NCBI RefSeq assembly: GCF_013410405.1
Contig: NZ_JACCFK010000001.1
Span: forward strand, 496,001-560,000
Source: Amycolatopsis endophytica
Lineage (GTDB): Bacteria; Actinomycetota; Actinomycetes; Mycobacteriales; Pseudonocardiaceae
Direction: 5' to 3'
DNA: 64,000 nucleotides
Under the pieces are notes generated by a model. It was given only the letters and a program-made list of their open reading frames with translations. It had not been told where the DNA came from and searched no databases. This document shows, piece after piece, positions 17,695-26,443 of the stretch (the stretch's first letter is position 1; every line of letters starts with the position of its first letter). The position numbers were made by a program, and so were the translations under genes.

Positions 17695-18668
17695 CGCGTG
17701 CTCGCCAGCACGGCGTCCCACGCCACCTCCGAGGCCAGCGCGCCGAGCCCGGTCGCGGGGATGCCTTCCAGGTCGACCGCGTCGGTGGTCAGCGCGTACA
17801 GCGTGTCGCCGTCCAGCTCGGTGTGGAACGGGTGGATCGCGCGGTGCATGGAGCTGTGCACCTGCGTCGCGAACTGCCGCAGGGCAACGTCGGTCAGGCG
17901 CGCGTTGGTGATCACCACGGTCAGCGTAGTGTTCCCGGACGCCGTTCGCGTCGTTTCCGTCCCTCCGCACGCCGATTCGTAGTCGAACGCGGGCATCCGC
18001 CGCTCCCCCGTGTCCGCGTGGTAGTTGCCGCGCACCACGTTCCCGGACCGGTCGACGATCACGCCGACCGCGTTCACCACGGTCGCGACCAGCACTTTCA
18101 CTGCACCGTAGGACGCGAACGCCGCGCCCTGGCCGGCGAACTCGGCGCGCGTGAAGTCGACCTTGCCCACCGACGCCGAACGCCCGGCCCCGCAGCGCCC
18201 GACCGGGAATTCACCCTCCACGGCGTTGCGCAACGCAGCCCGGCCGAGCGCGGTGTCCGGCGCGATCGCGGTGTCGCGCACGGAGAAATCGTAGATCACC
18301 GAGCCGGACACGTGGGCCAAAGCCGCCCAGTGCGTCCGGTTTTCGGCGCGGTGCAACAGTTCCGTCGACACCCCGGCCGCGGCCTCCAGGCCGTAGACCG
18401 ATCCGCCCGCCAGCACGATCGCGTGGTGGAAGTTGTAGCCGCCGCTGATCCCGACCGCGCCACCGCGCGCGTCGACCGCCGTGCGCGCACCCTCGGGCAG
18501 ATAGATCACCGTGCAGCCGGTCGGGCCCTCCGCGTATTCGGCGGTGCCGACGTGCACGCCCGGGATGTCGAACGGCACGACCGCGCTGCCCGGACTGGGC
18601 TGCGGGACCAGGTCCAGGTCGTCGTTCGTCAGCGCACCCGGCGCGTACTTCGACGGTGCGACGGTCAC
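17691..18668 (-). CDS. S58/P1-family self-processing hydrolase (NylC/DmpA-like)
   Basis: 325 residues of the DmpA/NylC family, Ntn hydrolases cleaved into two chains. The N-terminal part has the substrate region VGISGGYNFHHAIVLAGGS. The predicted cut is Asn246-Thr247 in ASGNTTLTVVITNA. The Asn-Thr pair matches NylC, the nylon-oligomer hydrolase, rather than the Gly-Ser of DmpA aminopeptidases. Family members cut D- or beta-amino peptides or 6-aminohexanoate oligomers. No signal peptide is seen, so it acts in the cytoplasm on imported substrate. GTG start overlaps the ABC gene stop (GTGA). The residue match is seen; substrate is inference. Confidence 0.85.
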   Translation of the reverse strand: MTVAPSKYAPGALTNDDLDLVPQPSPGSAVVPFDIPGVHVGTAEYAEGPTGCTVIYLPEGARTAVDARGGAVGISGGYNFHHAIVLAGGSVYGLEAAAGVSTELLHRAENRTHWAALAHVSGSVIYDFSVRDTAIAPDTALGRAALRNAVEGEFPVGRCGAGRSASVGKVDFTRAEFAGQGAAFASYGAVKVLVATVVNAVGVIVDRSGNVVRGNYHADTGERRMPAFDYESACGGTETTRTASGNTTLTVVITNARLTDVALRQFATQVHSSMHRAIHPFHTELDGDTLYALTTDAVDLEGIPATGLGALASEVAWDAVLASTR

Positions 18669-19408
18669 AGTGCCTCCACTAGTTGTCGCGAATACTCGTG
18701 TTCCGGCCTTCCGTAGAAGACCCGAGCGTCGGCGGTTTCGACGATCTCGCCGTGCCGCATGACCGCGATCCGGTCGGCGACGTAACGCACCGCACCGATG
18801 TCGTGGCTGATGAACAACGCGGCGAAGGAGAACTCCGCCCGCAGGTCCTTGATCAGGTTGAGGATCTGCGCCTGCACCGACACGTCCAGCGCGCTGACCG
18901 CCTCGTCGAACACCACGAACGGCGGCCGCGTGATCAACGCGCGGGCGATGGACACGCGCTGCCGCTGCCCGCCGGACAGCTCGTGCGGGTAGCGCCGCGC
19001 GAACGATTCCTCCAGCCCGACCTGGGCGAGCGCTTCGCGCACGCGGCCGGGCAGATCGTCCTTGCGCCCCAGCACGACCAGCGGTTCGGCGACGCTCTGG
19101 CCGACGCGCAGACGCGGGTCGAGCGACCACTGCGGGTGTTGCAGCACCGCCTGCATCCGGCCGGCCAGCGCGCGGCGCCGCTTCGGGAACGGCTCACCCG
19201 CGAAACGCACCGTGCCGCTGTCCGGGGCGCGCAGGCCGAGCGCCACCGTGCTGGTGGTCGTCTTGCCCGAACCGGATTCGCCGACCAGGCCGAGCACCTC
19301 GCCCTCGGCGATGCTCAGCGACACCCCGCGCATGGCGTGCACCGCCCGTCGTTTCCAGGGCGCGCCGGAGGCGAAGGTGACGTGGACGTCGTCGAGTTCC
19401 AGGATCAT
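18665..19408 (-). CDS. Dipeptide/oligopeptide-type ABC transporter ATP-binding protein (OppF/DppF-like)
   Basis: 247 residues with Walker A GESGSGKT (43-50), Q-loop region MQAVLQHPQWSLDPRL, signature ELSGGQRQRVSIARAL, Walker B FVVFDEAVSALD and switch His in LFISHD. The Q-loop sequence is that of OppF-type subunits. ATG 19408 overlaps the stop of the partner ATPase (ATGA). It is shorter than most DppF proteins because the C-terminal Cys-rich extension is absent; the partner has it. Confidence 0.92.
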   Translation of the reverse strand: MILELDDVHVTFASGAPWKRRAVHAMRGVSLSIAEGEVLGLVGESGSGKTTTSTVALGLRAPDSGTVRFAGEPFPKRRRALAGRMQAVLQHPQWSLDPRLRVGQSVAEPLVVLGRKDDLPGRVREALAQVGLEESFARRYPHELSGGQRQRVSIARALITRPPFVVFDEAVSALDVSVQAQILNLIKDLRAEFSFAALFISHDIGAVRYVADRIAVMRHGEIVETADARVFYGRPEHEYSRQLVEAL

Positions 19409-20334
19409 CGGCCCGCTCCCGCCAGGTGGCACAGCACGTCGCGTTCGTCCACCGATACCAACGGCGGCCGGTGGGTGCCACAGGTTTCCAGCGCCTGGAG
19501 GCAGCGCGGGGAGAACGCGCAACCCGCCGACGCGCCGGTGAGGACCGGTGGCTGCCCCGGAATCGGCTCCAGGCGCTGCCCGTCCGAGGCCGCGGCGGGC
19601 ACCGCGCGCACCAGTGCCGCCGTGTAGGGGTGGCGCGGTTGCGCCAGAACGGGGGCCGCGGCGCCGGACTCGACCACCCGCCCGCCGTACATCACCACCA
19701 CGTGTGAGCACCGTTTGGCGACCGCGGGCAGGTCGTGGCTGAGCCAGAGGATCGTCGTCCCGGCCTCCGCGGCGAGGGTGAAGATCACGTTCAGCACGTC
19801 CTCGCGCACCTGGCTGTCCAGCGCGGCCGTCGGTTCGTCGGCGACCAGGATGTCCGGGCTGCTCGCCATCGCCATCGCGATCGCCACGCGCTGGGCCATG
19901 CCACCGGACAGCTGGTGCGGGTAGGACCGGGCCACCCGCTCCGGATCGGTCAGCCGGACGCGTGCCAGGTGCTCCAGAACCCCGTCGCGGGACCCGAGCA
20001 CCAGCGCCATCTGCTTCCCGACCCGCATCGTGGGGTCGAGCGAGCCGATCGGTTCCTGGAACACGAACCCCAGCCGCTCCCGCCGCACAGTGCGCAACTC
20101 CTTGGGGCGCAAGCGGTGCACGTCGGCGCCGTCGATGCGGACCGTGCCACCGTCGATCCGCGCCGAGCGCGGCAGCAGGCCACCGACCGCCGAACCGAGC
20201 GTCGACTTGCCGGACCCGGATTCGCCCACGACGCCGACGGTCTCGCCGCGCGCGACGGTCAGTGCGGCGCCGTCCAGCGCGCGCACCGCGCCGTAGGAGA
20301 CCGTGAGGTCCTCGACCTCCAGCACAGGTGTCAT
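19405..20334 (-). CDS. Dipeptide/oligopeptide-type ABC transporter ATP-binding protein (OppD/DppD-like)
   Basis: 309 residues: Walker A GESGSGKS (37-44), Q-loop FVFQEPIGSLDPTMRVG, signature QLSGGMAQRVAIAMAMA and Walker B ILVADEPTAALD. The oligopeptide-transporter C-terminal extension has spaced cysteines (GCAFSPRC, TCGTHRPPLV, DVLCHL), which in relatives can hold an Fe-S cluster. ATG 20334 overlaps the permease stop. Pairs with the OppF-like subunit to power the two permeases. Confidence 0.92.
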   Translation of the reverse strand: MTPVLEVEDLTVSYGAVRALDGAALTVARGETVGVVGESGSGKSTLGSAVGGLLPRSARIDGGTVRIDGADVHRLRPKELRTVRRERLGFVFQEPIGSLDPTMRVGKQMALVLGSRDGVLEHLARVRLTDPERVARSYPHQLSGGMAQRVAIAMAMASSPDILVADEPTAALDSQVREDVLNVIFTLAAEAGTTILWLSHDLPAVAKRCSHVVVMYGGRVVESGAAAPVLAQPRHPYTAALVRAVPAAASDGQRLEPIPGQPPVLTGASAGCAFSPRCLQALETCGTHRPPLVSVDERDVLCHLAGAGR

Positions 20335-21155
20335 GTCAGCGACCGCGCCTCCCTCGGTTCGAGGCTGTCCCGCAGCCCGTCGCCGATCACGTTGATGGCC
20401 AGGATCGCCACGACGAGCACGATCCCCGGCACGATGACCAGCCACGGCGCCGTGAGCAGGTAGGTGATGCCCTGCTGGATCAACGCGCCCAGCGACGACT
20501 GCGGCGGCTGCACCCCGAACCCGAGGAAGCTCAGCCCGCCCTCGACCAGGATGCCGACCGACAGCGCGTAGGTGCCCTGCACCGCGATGGTGCCGGAGAT
20601 GTTGGGCAGCAGATGCCGGAACAGCACTCGCGGCCACCGCGCGCCGCTGATCACCGCGGACGTCACGTAGTCGCGCCGCGACACGGTCACCGCGGCCGCC
20701 CGCACCAGCCGGGTCATCAGCGGGATCGTCACCAGCACGATGCTGCACAAAGTGGCCGTCTGCCCCGGCCCGACCACGGCGGCGACCAGGATCGCCAGCA
20801 CGATCGTCGGGAACGAGTACAGCACGTCGGTCAGCCGCGACACGACTTCGCCGAGCCAGCCGCCCCAGTAGCCCGCGGCGAGCCCGAGCAGCGTCGCGAG
20901 GACGGCCGTCACCACCACCGCGATCGCCGACAGCAGCAGTGTCGTGCCGACGCCCTCGAACAGCCGCGGCAGCAGTGAGCGGCCGAGCTGGTCCGTGCCG
21001 AGCAGGTGATCCCCGCCGGGCGGGGACAGCCTCGGACCGGTCATCGCCTCCGGATCGCCACCGGCCAGACGGCCGGCCACGGTGCCGAGCACCAGCACCG
21101 TCAGGCACACCACGCCGGTTCGCGTCAGCCAATCGACCCTGCGCCACCAGTTCAT
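20331..21155 (-). CDS. ABC transporter permease, DppC type
   Basis: 274 residues with about six membrane segments. It has the N-terminal DppC-type region GGDHLLGTDQLGRSLLPRLFEG and the EAA loop seen as ISGARWPRVLFRHLLPNISG, which contacts the ATPases. ATG 21155 overlaps the DppB-type permease stop by four bases. Confidence 0.9.
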   Translation of the reverse strand: MNWWRRVDWLTRTGVVCLTVLVLGTVAGRLAGGDPEAMTGPRLSPPGGDHLLGTDQLGRSLLPRLFEGVGTTLLLSAIAVVVTAVLATLLGLAAGYWGGWLGEVVSRLTDVLYSFPTIVLAILVAAVVGPGQTATLCSIVLVTIPLMTRLVRAAAVTVSRRDYVTSAVISGARWPRVLFRHLLPNISGTIAVQGTYALSVGILVEGGLSFLGFGVQPPQSSLGALIQQGITYLLTAPWLVIVPGIVLVVAILAINVIGDGLRDSLEPREARSLT

Positions 21156-22114
21156 CGCTTGCCCTTCGCCGTACCGAACCGCGGATCGAGGACACCGGCC
21201 ACCGCGTCGGTCAGCACGTTGAGCACGATGAACACGAACGCCGCGAGCAGCACCCCGGCCTGCACGACGGCGTAGTCGCGGCGCCCGACCGCCTGCACCA
21301 CGTAGGACCCGACACCGGGCAGGTTGAACAGGTACTCGATGATCACCGCGCCGCCCAGGAGATACGCCGTGACGGTCGTGAGCACGGTCAGCACCGGGAT
21401 CGAGGCGTTGCGCAGCACGTGCCGCACCACGATCGACCCGGGGCTCTCGCCGCGCGCGACCGCCGCCGTGATGTGCGGTTCGACCAGGACGTTCAGCACC
21501 GCGTCCCGGGTCGTGCGGGCCGTGGCCGCGATGACGAACACCGACAGCACCGCCGCCGGCAGCACCATCGCCCGCAGGTTGCCGCCCGGATCCCGGCCGA
21601 ACGGCACGTACCCGCCGACCGTCAGGCCCAGCGCGTAGCGGGAGAACAGGAACACGACGATGCTGCCCAGCACGAACTCCGGCACGCTGACGCCGAAACC
21701 GCCCGCGAGCCGTCCCGCCGCTCCCCCGCCGCCACCGGAGCGCACCGCCGTCCAGACCCCCAGTGGAATCCCGATCAGGACGGCGGCGCCGACACCCAGC
21801 AGCGTGAGTTCCGCGGTCACCGGCAGCCGCAGCCCGAACTCGGTGGTCACCGGCTCACCGCTGATCATCGAGATACCGAAGTCGCCGGTCAGCGCGGTGG
21901 TCAGCCACAGCCAGAACTGCACCGGCAGCGACGAGTCCAGTCCGTACTTGGCGGCGACCTCGGCCTTCTCGGCCGGTGTGGCGAACGGGCCGAGCACGAC
22001 GTCGGCGAAGCTGCCCGGCATCAGCCGGGACGCCGCGAAGATCAGCACGGCGATCAGGAACAGCGTGACCGCCGCGCTGAACACCCGGCGGGACCACCAC
22101 GACAGCAGGCGCAT
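21152..22114 (-). CDS. ABC transporter permease, DppB type
   Basis: 320 residues. It begins with a basic segment and first helix (MRLLSWWSRRVFSAAVTLFL), then the extracytoplasmic region typical of DppB, then the BPD transport domain with EAA loop VARGESPGSIVVRHVLRNAS. The start shares one base with the stop of the binding-protein gene (TGATG). The sequence GLDSSLPVQFWLWLTTALTGDFG is the usual DppB signature region. Confidence 0.9.
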   Translation of the reverse strand: MRLLSWWSRRVFSAAVTLFLIAVLIFAASRLMPGSFADVVLGPFATPAEKAEVAAKYGLDSSLPVQFWLWLTTALTGDFGISMISGEPVTTEFGLRLPVTAELTLLGVGAAVLIGIPLGVWTAVRSGGGGGAAGRLAGGFGVSVPEFVLGSIVVFLFSRYALGLTVGGYVPFGRDPGGNLRAMVLPAAVLSVFVIAATARTTRDAVLNVLVEPHITAAVARGESPGSIVVRHVLRNASIPVLTVLTTVTAYLLGGAVIIEYLFNLPGVGSYVVQAVGRRDYAVVQAGVLLAAFVFIVLNVLTDAVAGVLDPRFGTAKGKR

Positions 22115-23715
22115 CACTTCGTCAGCAGCCGGAAGTCGCTGATGCCGCGCAGCACGTTGCCGTAGCCCTCGGTGGCGTAAACGGTCGGGCTCAGCGCGTC
22201 CTTGCGGTAGCCGACCAGCGCGGGACGGGTGACGAGCGGGATCATCTGCGCGTCGGTGTCGACCGCCGCGCACAGGTCCTGCAACGCGCTCCGCCGCTGC
22301 GGGCCGGAGGTGGCGATCGCCTGGTCGATCTTCGCGTTGAGCGCCGGATCGGGCTTCATGAAGCCCGCGTTGAACCCGGCCTGCTCCGGGTTCCACCACT
22401 TCGCGGCCATCCCGGCGTCGGCGTACCCGGCGAACCAGGACATCGCGGCGTCGAACGTCGCGGGCGCCGCGCCGTAGACCTTGCCGGACCAGCTGCCCTC
22501 GTCGAGCTGCTCGATCGTGACGGTGATGCCGATGCGTGCCAGGTTCTGCTGGATGACCTGGGCGATCGCGGGCGCGGGCTCGGTGTTGAAGATCGTCAGC
22601 TGGAACGCCAGGTTCTCGGCACCGGCGTCCTGGAGCAGCTGCTTCGCCTGGTCCAGGTTCGAGGTCGCGGACGGCAGCCGCGCCGGGTCGCACGCGCCGG
22701 GCAGCCCGGCCGGGGTGACGCCGGTCGGTTTGCCGAACCCGCCGAGTGCGGTGGTGGCGATGGTGTCGCGGTCCATCGCGATGGTGATCGCCTGCCGCAC
22801 GCGCGGGTCGGCGAACTTCCCGCCGGGCGCGTTGCCGTTGAGCATCAGGTAGTAGAAGTCGGTGGTCGCCTGGGTGGCGACGGCGGCCCCGGGCAGTCCC
22901 TGCACCAGTCGTGGCGAGTCCACATTGCCCAGTGTCACCAGGTCCGCGCTGCCGTTCTGCAGCGCCGCCATCCGCGCCTGTTCCTGTGCCGCGATGGTGA
23001 TGTTGACGGTGTCGACGGACGGTTTGCCCGCGGCCCAGTAGCCCTCGCGGCGCGTGAACCGCCACGACACGTCCTGCCGGTGCGACTCGACGACGAACGG
23101 GCCGGTGCCGAGCATCGTGGTGGCCAGGTCGAGCGAGCCGTTCCGGATCTCCTGCATCGGCAGGATCGCGGCCGGGACGTTGGCGAGCGAGGCCAGGAAC
23201 GGTTCGTAGGGTGCGGACAGCTTCACCTCGACCGTCCGATCGTCCACCTTGGACACCTGCCGCACGGGGCCGATCTGCGCGCGCCAGATGCTCTGGCTCC
23301 CCAGCAACCGCTCGAAGCTGCCGACGACGTCGTCGGCGGTCATCGCGCGGCCGTTGGAGAACGTGACACCGTCACGCAGGTGGAAGACGTAGGTGGTCGG
23401 GTCCGGAGTGTCCCACGAGGTGGCCAGCTGCGGCTGGATGCTGAAATCCGGGCCCACGGTCACCAGCGTCTCGTAGACCAGCGACATGATCTGCCATGAG
23501 GTGGCGACCTCGGCGAGCTGCGGGTCCAGCCCGGTGGCGGCGCCGTTGTCGACGGTCATCTGCACGTCGAGGGTACCGCCCGCGGTCACCGCCGGGTCGG
23601 CGAGCGCGAGGTAGCCGGGCGCGACCTGTGCGTTCGGGGTGGCCCGCGGAGCCGCCGAACACGCGGCGAGCACGACCGCCGCGGCGGCGAGGGGAAGAAC
23701 TCGGGGAATCCGCAT
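22114..23715 (-). CDS. Lipid-anchored solute-binding protein, family 5 (dipeptide/oligopeptide type)
   Basis: 533 residues. Lipoprotein signal MRIPRVLPLAAAAVVLAAC with the modified Cys at 19. The mature part is an SBP_bac_5 domain: the family signature region reads FHLRDGVTFSNGRAMTADDV near residue 120, and VRQAITIAMDRDTIA is the usual middle block. It would capture the substrate outside the membrane. Family 5 proteins bind peptides, nickel, opines and many amides, so ligand identity is open. First gene of the operon; its promoter region carries one of the two LacI-type palindromes. Confidence 0.93.
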   Translation of the reverse strand: MRIPRVLPLAAAAVVLAACSAAPRATPNAQVAPGYLALADPAVTAGGTLDVQMTVDNGAATGLDPQLAEVATSWQIMSLVYETLVTVGPDFSIQPQLATSWDTPDPTTYVFHLRDGVTFSNGRAMTADDVVGSFERLLGSQSIWRAQIGPVRQVSKVDDRTVEVKLSAPYEPFLASLANVPAAILPMQEIRNGSLDLATTMLGTGPFVVESHRQDVSWRFTRREGYWAAGKPSVDTVNITIAAQEQARMAALQNGSADLVTLGNVDSPRLVQGLPGAAVATQATTDFYYLMLNGNAPGGKFADPRVRQAITIAMDRDTIATTALGGFGKPTGVTPAGLPGACDPARLPSATSNLDQAKQLLQDAGAENLAFQLTIFNTEPAPAIAQVIQQNLARIGITVTIEQLDEGSWSGKVYGAAPATFDAAMSWFAGYADAGMAAKWWNPEQAGFNAGFMKPDPALNAKIDQAIATSGPQRRSALQDLCAAVDTDAQMIPLVTRPALVGYRKDALSPTVYATEGYGNVLRGISDFRLLTK

Positions 23716-23753
23716 GGCGCCTCAGCTTTCGGCGGGACGTGGGGCCGACCGGA

Positions 23754-23811
23754 ATGCCGGAACGTTCCGACATGGGCAGTGATTCAACCGACAGCCCCAC
23801 GCTCAAGTCAA
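23754..23811 (-). promoter_or_regulatory. Promoter P1 and operator O1 of the ABC/hydrolase operon
   Basis: Minus strand: -35 TTGACT (23811-23806), 18-base spacer, -10 TTGAAT (23787-23782), predicted start near 23775. Operator O1, ATGCCGGAACGTTCCGACAT (23754-23773), covers about +2 to +21. Nine of ten base pairs of the dyad match and the centre is CG. Binding there would block transcription. It lies 39 bases before the binding-protein ATG. Confidence 0.7.
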
Positions 23812-23826
23812 GGGTCTTTTTCCGTC

Positions 23827-23884
23827 ATTGACCGAATGCAAGCCGCGAACTAACCTCCGAACGCAGTGCCGGAACGTTCCGGCA
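23827..23884 (+). promoter_or_regulatory. Promoter P2 and operator O2 of the copper amine oxidase gene
   Basis: Plus strand: -35 TTGACC (23827-23832), 17-base spacer, -10 TAACCT (23850-23855), predicted start near 23862. Operator O2, GTGCCGGAACGTTCCGGCAC (23865-23884), is a perfect 20-base palindrome covering about +3 to +22, the same relative place as O1 at P1. The two dyad centres are 111 bases apart. Confidence 0.72.
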
Positions 23885-23907
23885 CCCTGCGACCTCAGGA
23901 GAGTCAC

Positions 23908-25821
23908 GTGACGGATCGTCGCTCCCCGCACCCGCTCGCACCGCTCACCGCGGACGAGTTCACCACCGTGCGAAACATTCTGGAAACAAGCGGAGCCCTG
24001 CGGAATTCGACGCGGTTTTCCTATGCAGGACTGGTGGAACCGCCGAAAGCCGCGGTCGCACGGTACGAAACGGACGGTGTGCCGGTGCCGCGGACGGCAC
24101 GGGCACTGCTGCTCGACACCGCCACCGGCGACGCCGAGGAGGTGCTGGTCGACCTCACCGGCTCGATCGCCGCCCGGACCCCGGTCACCGGCGAGCACGG
24201 TCAGGTGCCGGTGCTCGCCGGTGAGCACGACCTGGTGCGTGAAATCGTCGCCGCCGACGAGGAGTGGTGCGCCGCGCTGCGCAAACGGGGCATCGACGAT
24301 CCGGCGCATGTCTACCTGGCGGCGCTGTCGGCGGGCCGGTTCGACGGCGACGGGGGCAGGCGGCTGGTCCGCGTGCTCGCCCACCACCGCCCGGAGCCGT
24401 CCACCATGGTCTGGGCGCATCCGGTGGACGGACTGGTCGCCTACGTGGACCTGATCGCGCGTGAGGTGGTGGACCTGGTGGACACCGGCGCGGTCCCGGT
24501 CCCGCGGGAGTCGGGCGACTACGACGATCCGGCGGTGTCCGGTCCGGCGCGCACCAGTCAGCGGCCGATCGAGATCACCCAGCCGGAAGGCCCCAGCTTC
24601 ACCCTCGACGATGGGCTGCTGACCTGGGAGAACTGGCAGGTCCGGCTCGGGTTCGACATGCGTGAGGGGCTGGTGCTGCACCAGCTGGGCTTCACCGACA
24701 GCGGCCGGCTGCGGCCGGTCGTGTACCGCGCGTCGGTGGCCGAAATGGTCGTCCCCTACGGCGATCCCGGCCCGATCCGCTTCTGGCAGAACTACTTCGA
24801 CACCGGCGAGTACCAGCTGGGCAAGCTGTCGAACTCGCTGGAGCTGGGGTGCGACTGCCTCGGCGATATCACCTACGTGGACGCGATCGTCGCCGACGAC
24901 GAGGGCCGCCCCGTGACGCTGGCCAACGCGATCTGCATTCACGAGGAGGACGCCGGGATCCTGTGGAAGCACACCGACCCGGCCAACGGCAGCAGGCAGA
25001 CGCGGCGGCAGCGGCGGCTGGTGGTGTCGTTCTTCGTCACCGTCGGCAACTACGACTACGGGTTCTACTGGTACCTCTACCTCGACGGCACGATCGAGCT
25101 GGAGTGCAAGGCGACCGGCATCGTGTTCACCGCCGCCTACGACGAGCGGATCGCGCCGTACGCGTCGCAGGTCTCCCCCGGCGTCGCGGCGCCCTACCAC
25201 CAGCACCTGTTCAACGTGCGCCTCGACATGGCGGTGGACGGCGACGTGAACGCGGTGGAGGAGGTCGAGGTGTCGCGGGTGCCGATGGGGCCGTCGAACC
25301 CGCACGGCAACGCGTTCACCCGGTCCGCCCGGCGGTTGACGAGCGAGTCCGCGGCGCAGCGGATGGCGGCACCGGAGCGCGGGCGGGAGTGGCACATCGT
25401 GAACCCGTCACGACGCAACCGGATCGGTGAGCACCCGGGGTACGCGCTGGTGCCGGAGGGGTTGCCGGTTCTGCTGGCCGACGAGGGTTCGTCGATCCAC
25501 GGCCGCGCGACGTTCGCGACGAAGCACCTGTGGGTCACGCGGTACGCCGAGGGTGAGCGGTATCCGGCGGGCGAGCTGGTGAACCAGAGCCCGCCCGGGC
25601 AGGGCTTGCCCGCGTACACCAGCGGCGACCGGGATCTCGACGGCGCGGATCTGGTCGTGTGGCACACGTTCGGGCTGACGCACTTTCCGCGGGCCGAGGA
25701 CTGGCCGGTGATGCCGGTGGACCGGTGCGGGTTCACGTTGAAGCCGTCCGGTTTCTTCGACCGCAACCCGACGCTGGACGTGCCCGCACCGGGCGGACAC
25801 TGCCACGCGCACGGGGGCTGA
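23908..25821 (+). CDS. Copper-containing primary amine oxidase
   Basis: Oxidises primary amines to aldehydes, releasing ammonia and hydrogen peroxide. 637 residues with every catalytic group in place: base Asp298 (NYFDTGEYQLG), Tyr382 in NYDY that becomes the TPQ cofactor, and copper ligands His431 and His433 (HQHLFNVRLD) and His592 (GLTHFPRAEDWPVMPV). No signal peptide, so cytoplasmic. The GTG at 23908 has AGGAGAG about 8 bases upstream. It is transcribed from P2 and followed after one base by the PaiB-like gene. Likely amines are tyramine, phenethylamine, histamine or a diamine; sequence alone does not decide. Confidence 0.96.
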   Translation: MTDRRSPHPLAPLTADEFTTVRNILETSGALRNSTRFSYAGLVEPPKAAVARYETDGVPVPRTARALLLDTATGDAEEVLVDLTGSIAARTPVTGEHGQVPVLAGEHDLVREIVAADEEWCAALRKRGIDDPAHVYLAALSAGRFDGDGGRRLVRVLAHHRPEPSTMVWAHPVDGLVAYVDLIAREVVDLVDTGAVPVPRESGDYDDPAVSGPARTSQRPIEITQPEGPSFTLDDGLLTWENWQVRLGFDMREGLVLHQLGFTDSGRLRPVVYRASVAEMVVPYGDPGPIRFWQNYFDTGEYQLGKLSNSLELGCDCLGDITYVDAIVADDEGRPVTLANAICIHEEDAGILWKHTDPANGSRQTRRQRRLVVSFFVTVGNYDYGFYWYLYLDGTIELECKATGIVFTAAYDERIAPYASQVSPGVAAPYHQHLFNVRLDMAVDGDVNAVEEVEVSRVPMGPSNPHGNAFTRSARRLTSESAAQRMAAPERGREWHIVNPSRRNRIGEHPGYALVPEGLPVLLADEGSSIHGRATFATKHLWVTRYAEGERYPAGELVNQSPPGQGLPAYTSGDRDLDGADLVVWHTFGLTHFPRAEDWPVMPVDRCGFTLKPSGFFDRNPTLDVPAPGGHCHAHGG

Positions 25822-25822
25822 G

Positions 25823-26443
25823 GTGCACGAGTTCGCCCGGTACGCCGCACCGTCGGTCGCGGACGAGATCGATCTGGTACGGCGCAACCCGTTCGCGCTA
25901 CTGGTGACTCCGTCGTCCGGCGCGCCCGTCGCGACGCACCTGCCGGTGGTGTTCCCCTCCGGTTCAGTACCTTCGTCGTGGGATGACGTGGTTCTGCTGG
26001 GCCATCTGGCGCGCGCGAACCCGCAGTGGGAGGTGTTCGCCTCGCGTCCGCCGGTGCTGCTGGTGTTCTCCGGCCCGGACGGCTACGTCTCCCCGAGCAC
26101 CTACGGTTATACCCCGGCCGTCCCGACGTGGAACTACGCGGCGGTGCACGTGACGGGCGAGCTGGAGCCGGTTCCGGATACCGCGTCCACTTTGGACGTG
26201 GTCGAGCAGACGGTGCAGCGGGCGGAAGGGTTGCGGGCGTCTCCGTGGGACATGTCCTCGTCGCGGGGACGGTTCGAGTCGCTGATCGAGCACGTGGTGG
26301 CGTTCCGGGTGCGAGTGCGGGAGGTGCGCAGCGTGTTCAAGCTGAGCCAGGACATGTCCGCGGACGTGCGGGCGAGGGTGCGCGCTGACGTGGGCGGCTC
26401 GCTGGCGGAGATCATGGAGCGCTACGACGGACCTCCGCGATGA
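25823..26443 (+). CDS. FMN-binding PaiB-family protein
   Basis: 206 residues with the split-barrel FMN-binding fold of PaiB: ALLVTPSSGAPVATHLPV at the start, the hallmark VPTWNYAAVHVTGELE, and FKLSQDMSADVRARV near the end. PaiB was described in Bacillus as a repressor linked to polyamine acetylation, but the fold suggests a flavin or haem protein. It begins one base after the amine oxidase stop and is co-transcribed, which strengthens an amine-related role. It overlaps the convergent MocR remnant by 32 bases. Confidence 0.85.
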   Translation: MHEFARYAAPSVADEIDLVRRNPFALLVTPSSGAPVATHLPVVFPSGSVPSSWDDVVLLGHLARANPQWEVFASRPPVLLVFSGPDGYVSPSTYGYTPAVPTWNYAAVHVTGELEPVPDTASTLDVVEQTVQRAEGLRASPWDMSSSRGRFESLIEHVVAFRVRVREVRSVFKLSQDMSADVRARVRADVGGSLAEIMERYDGPPR

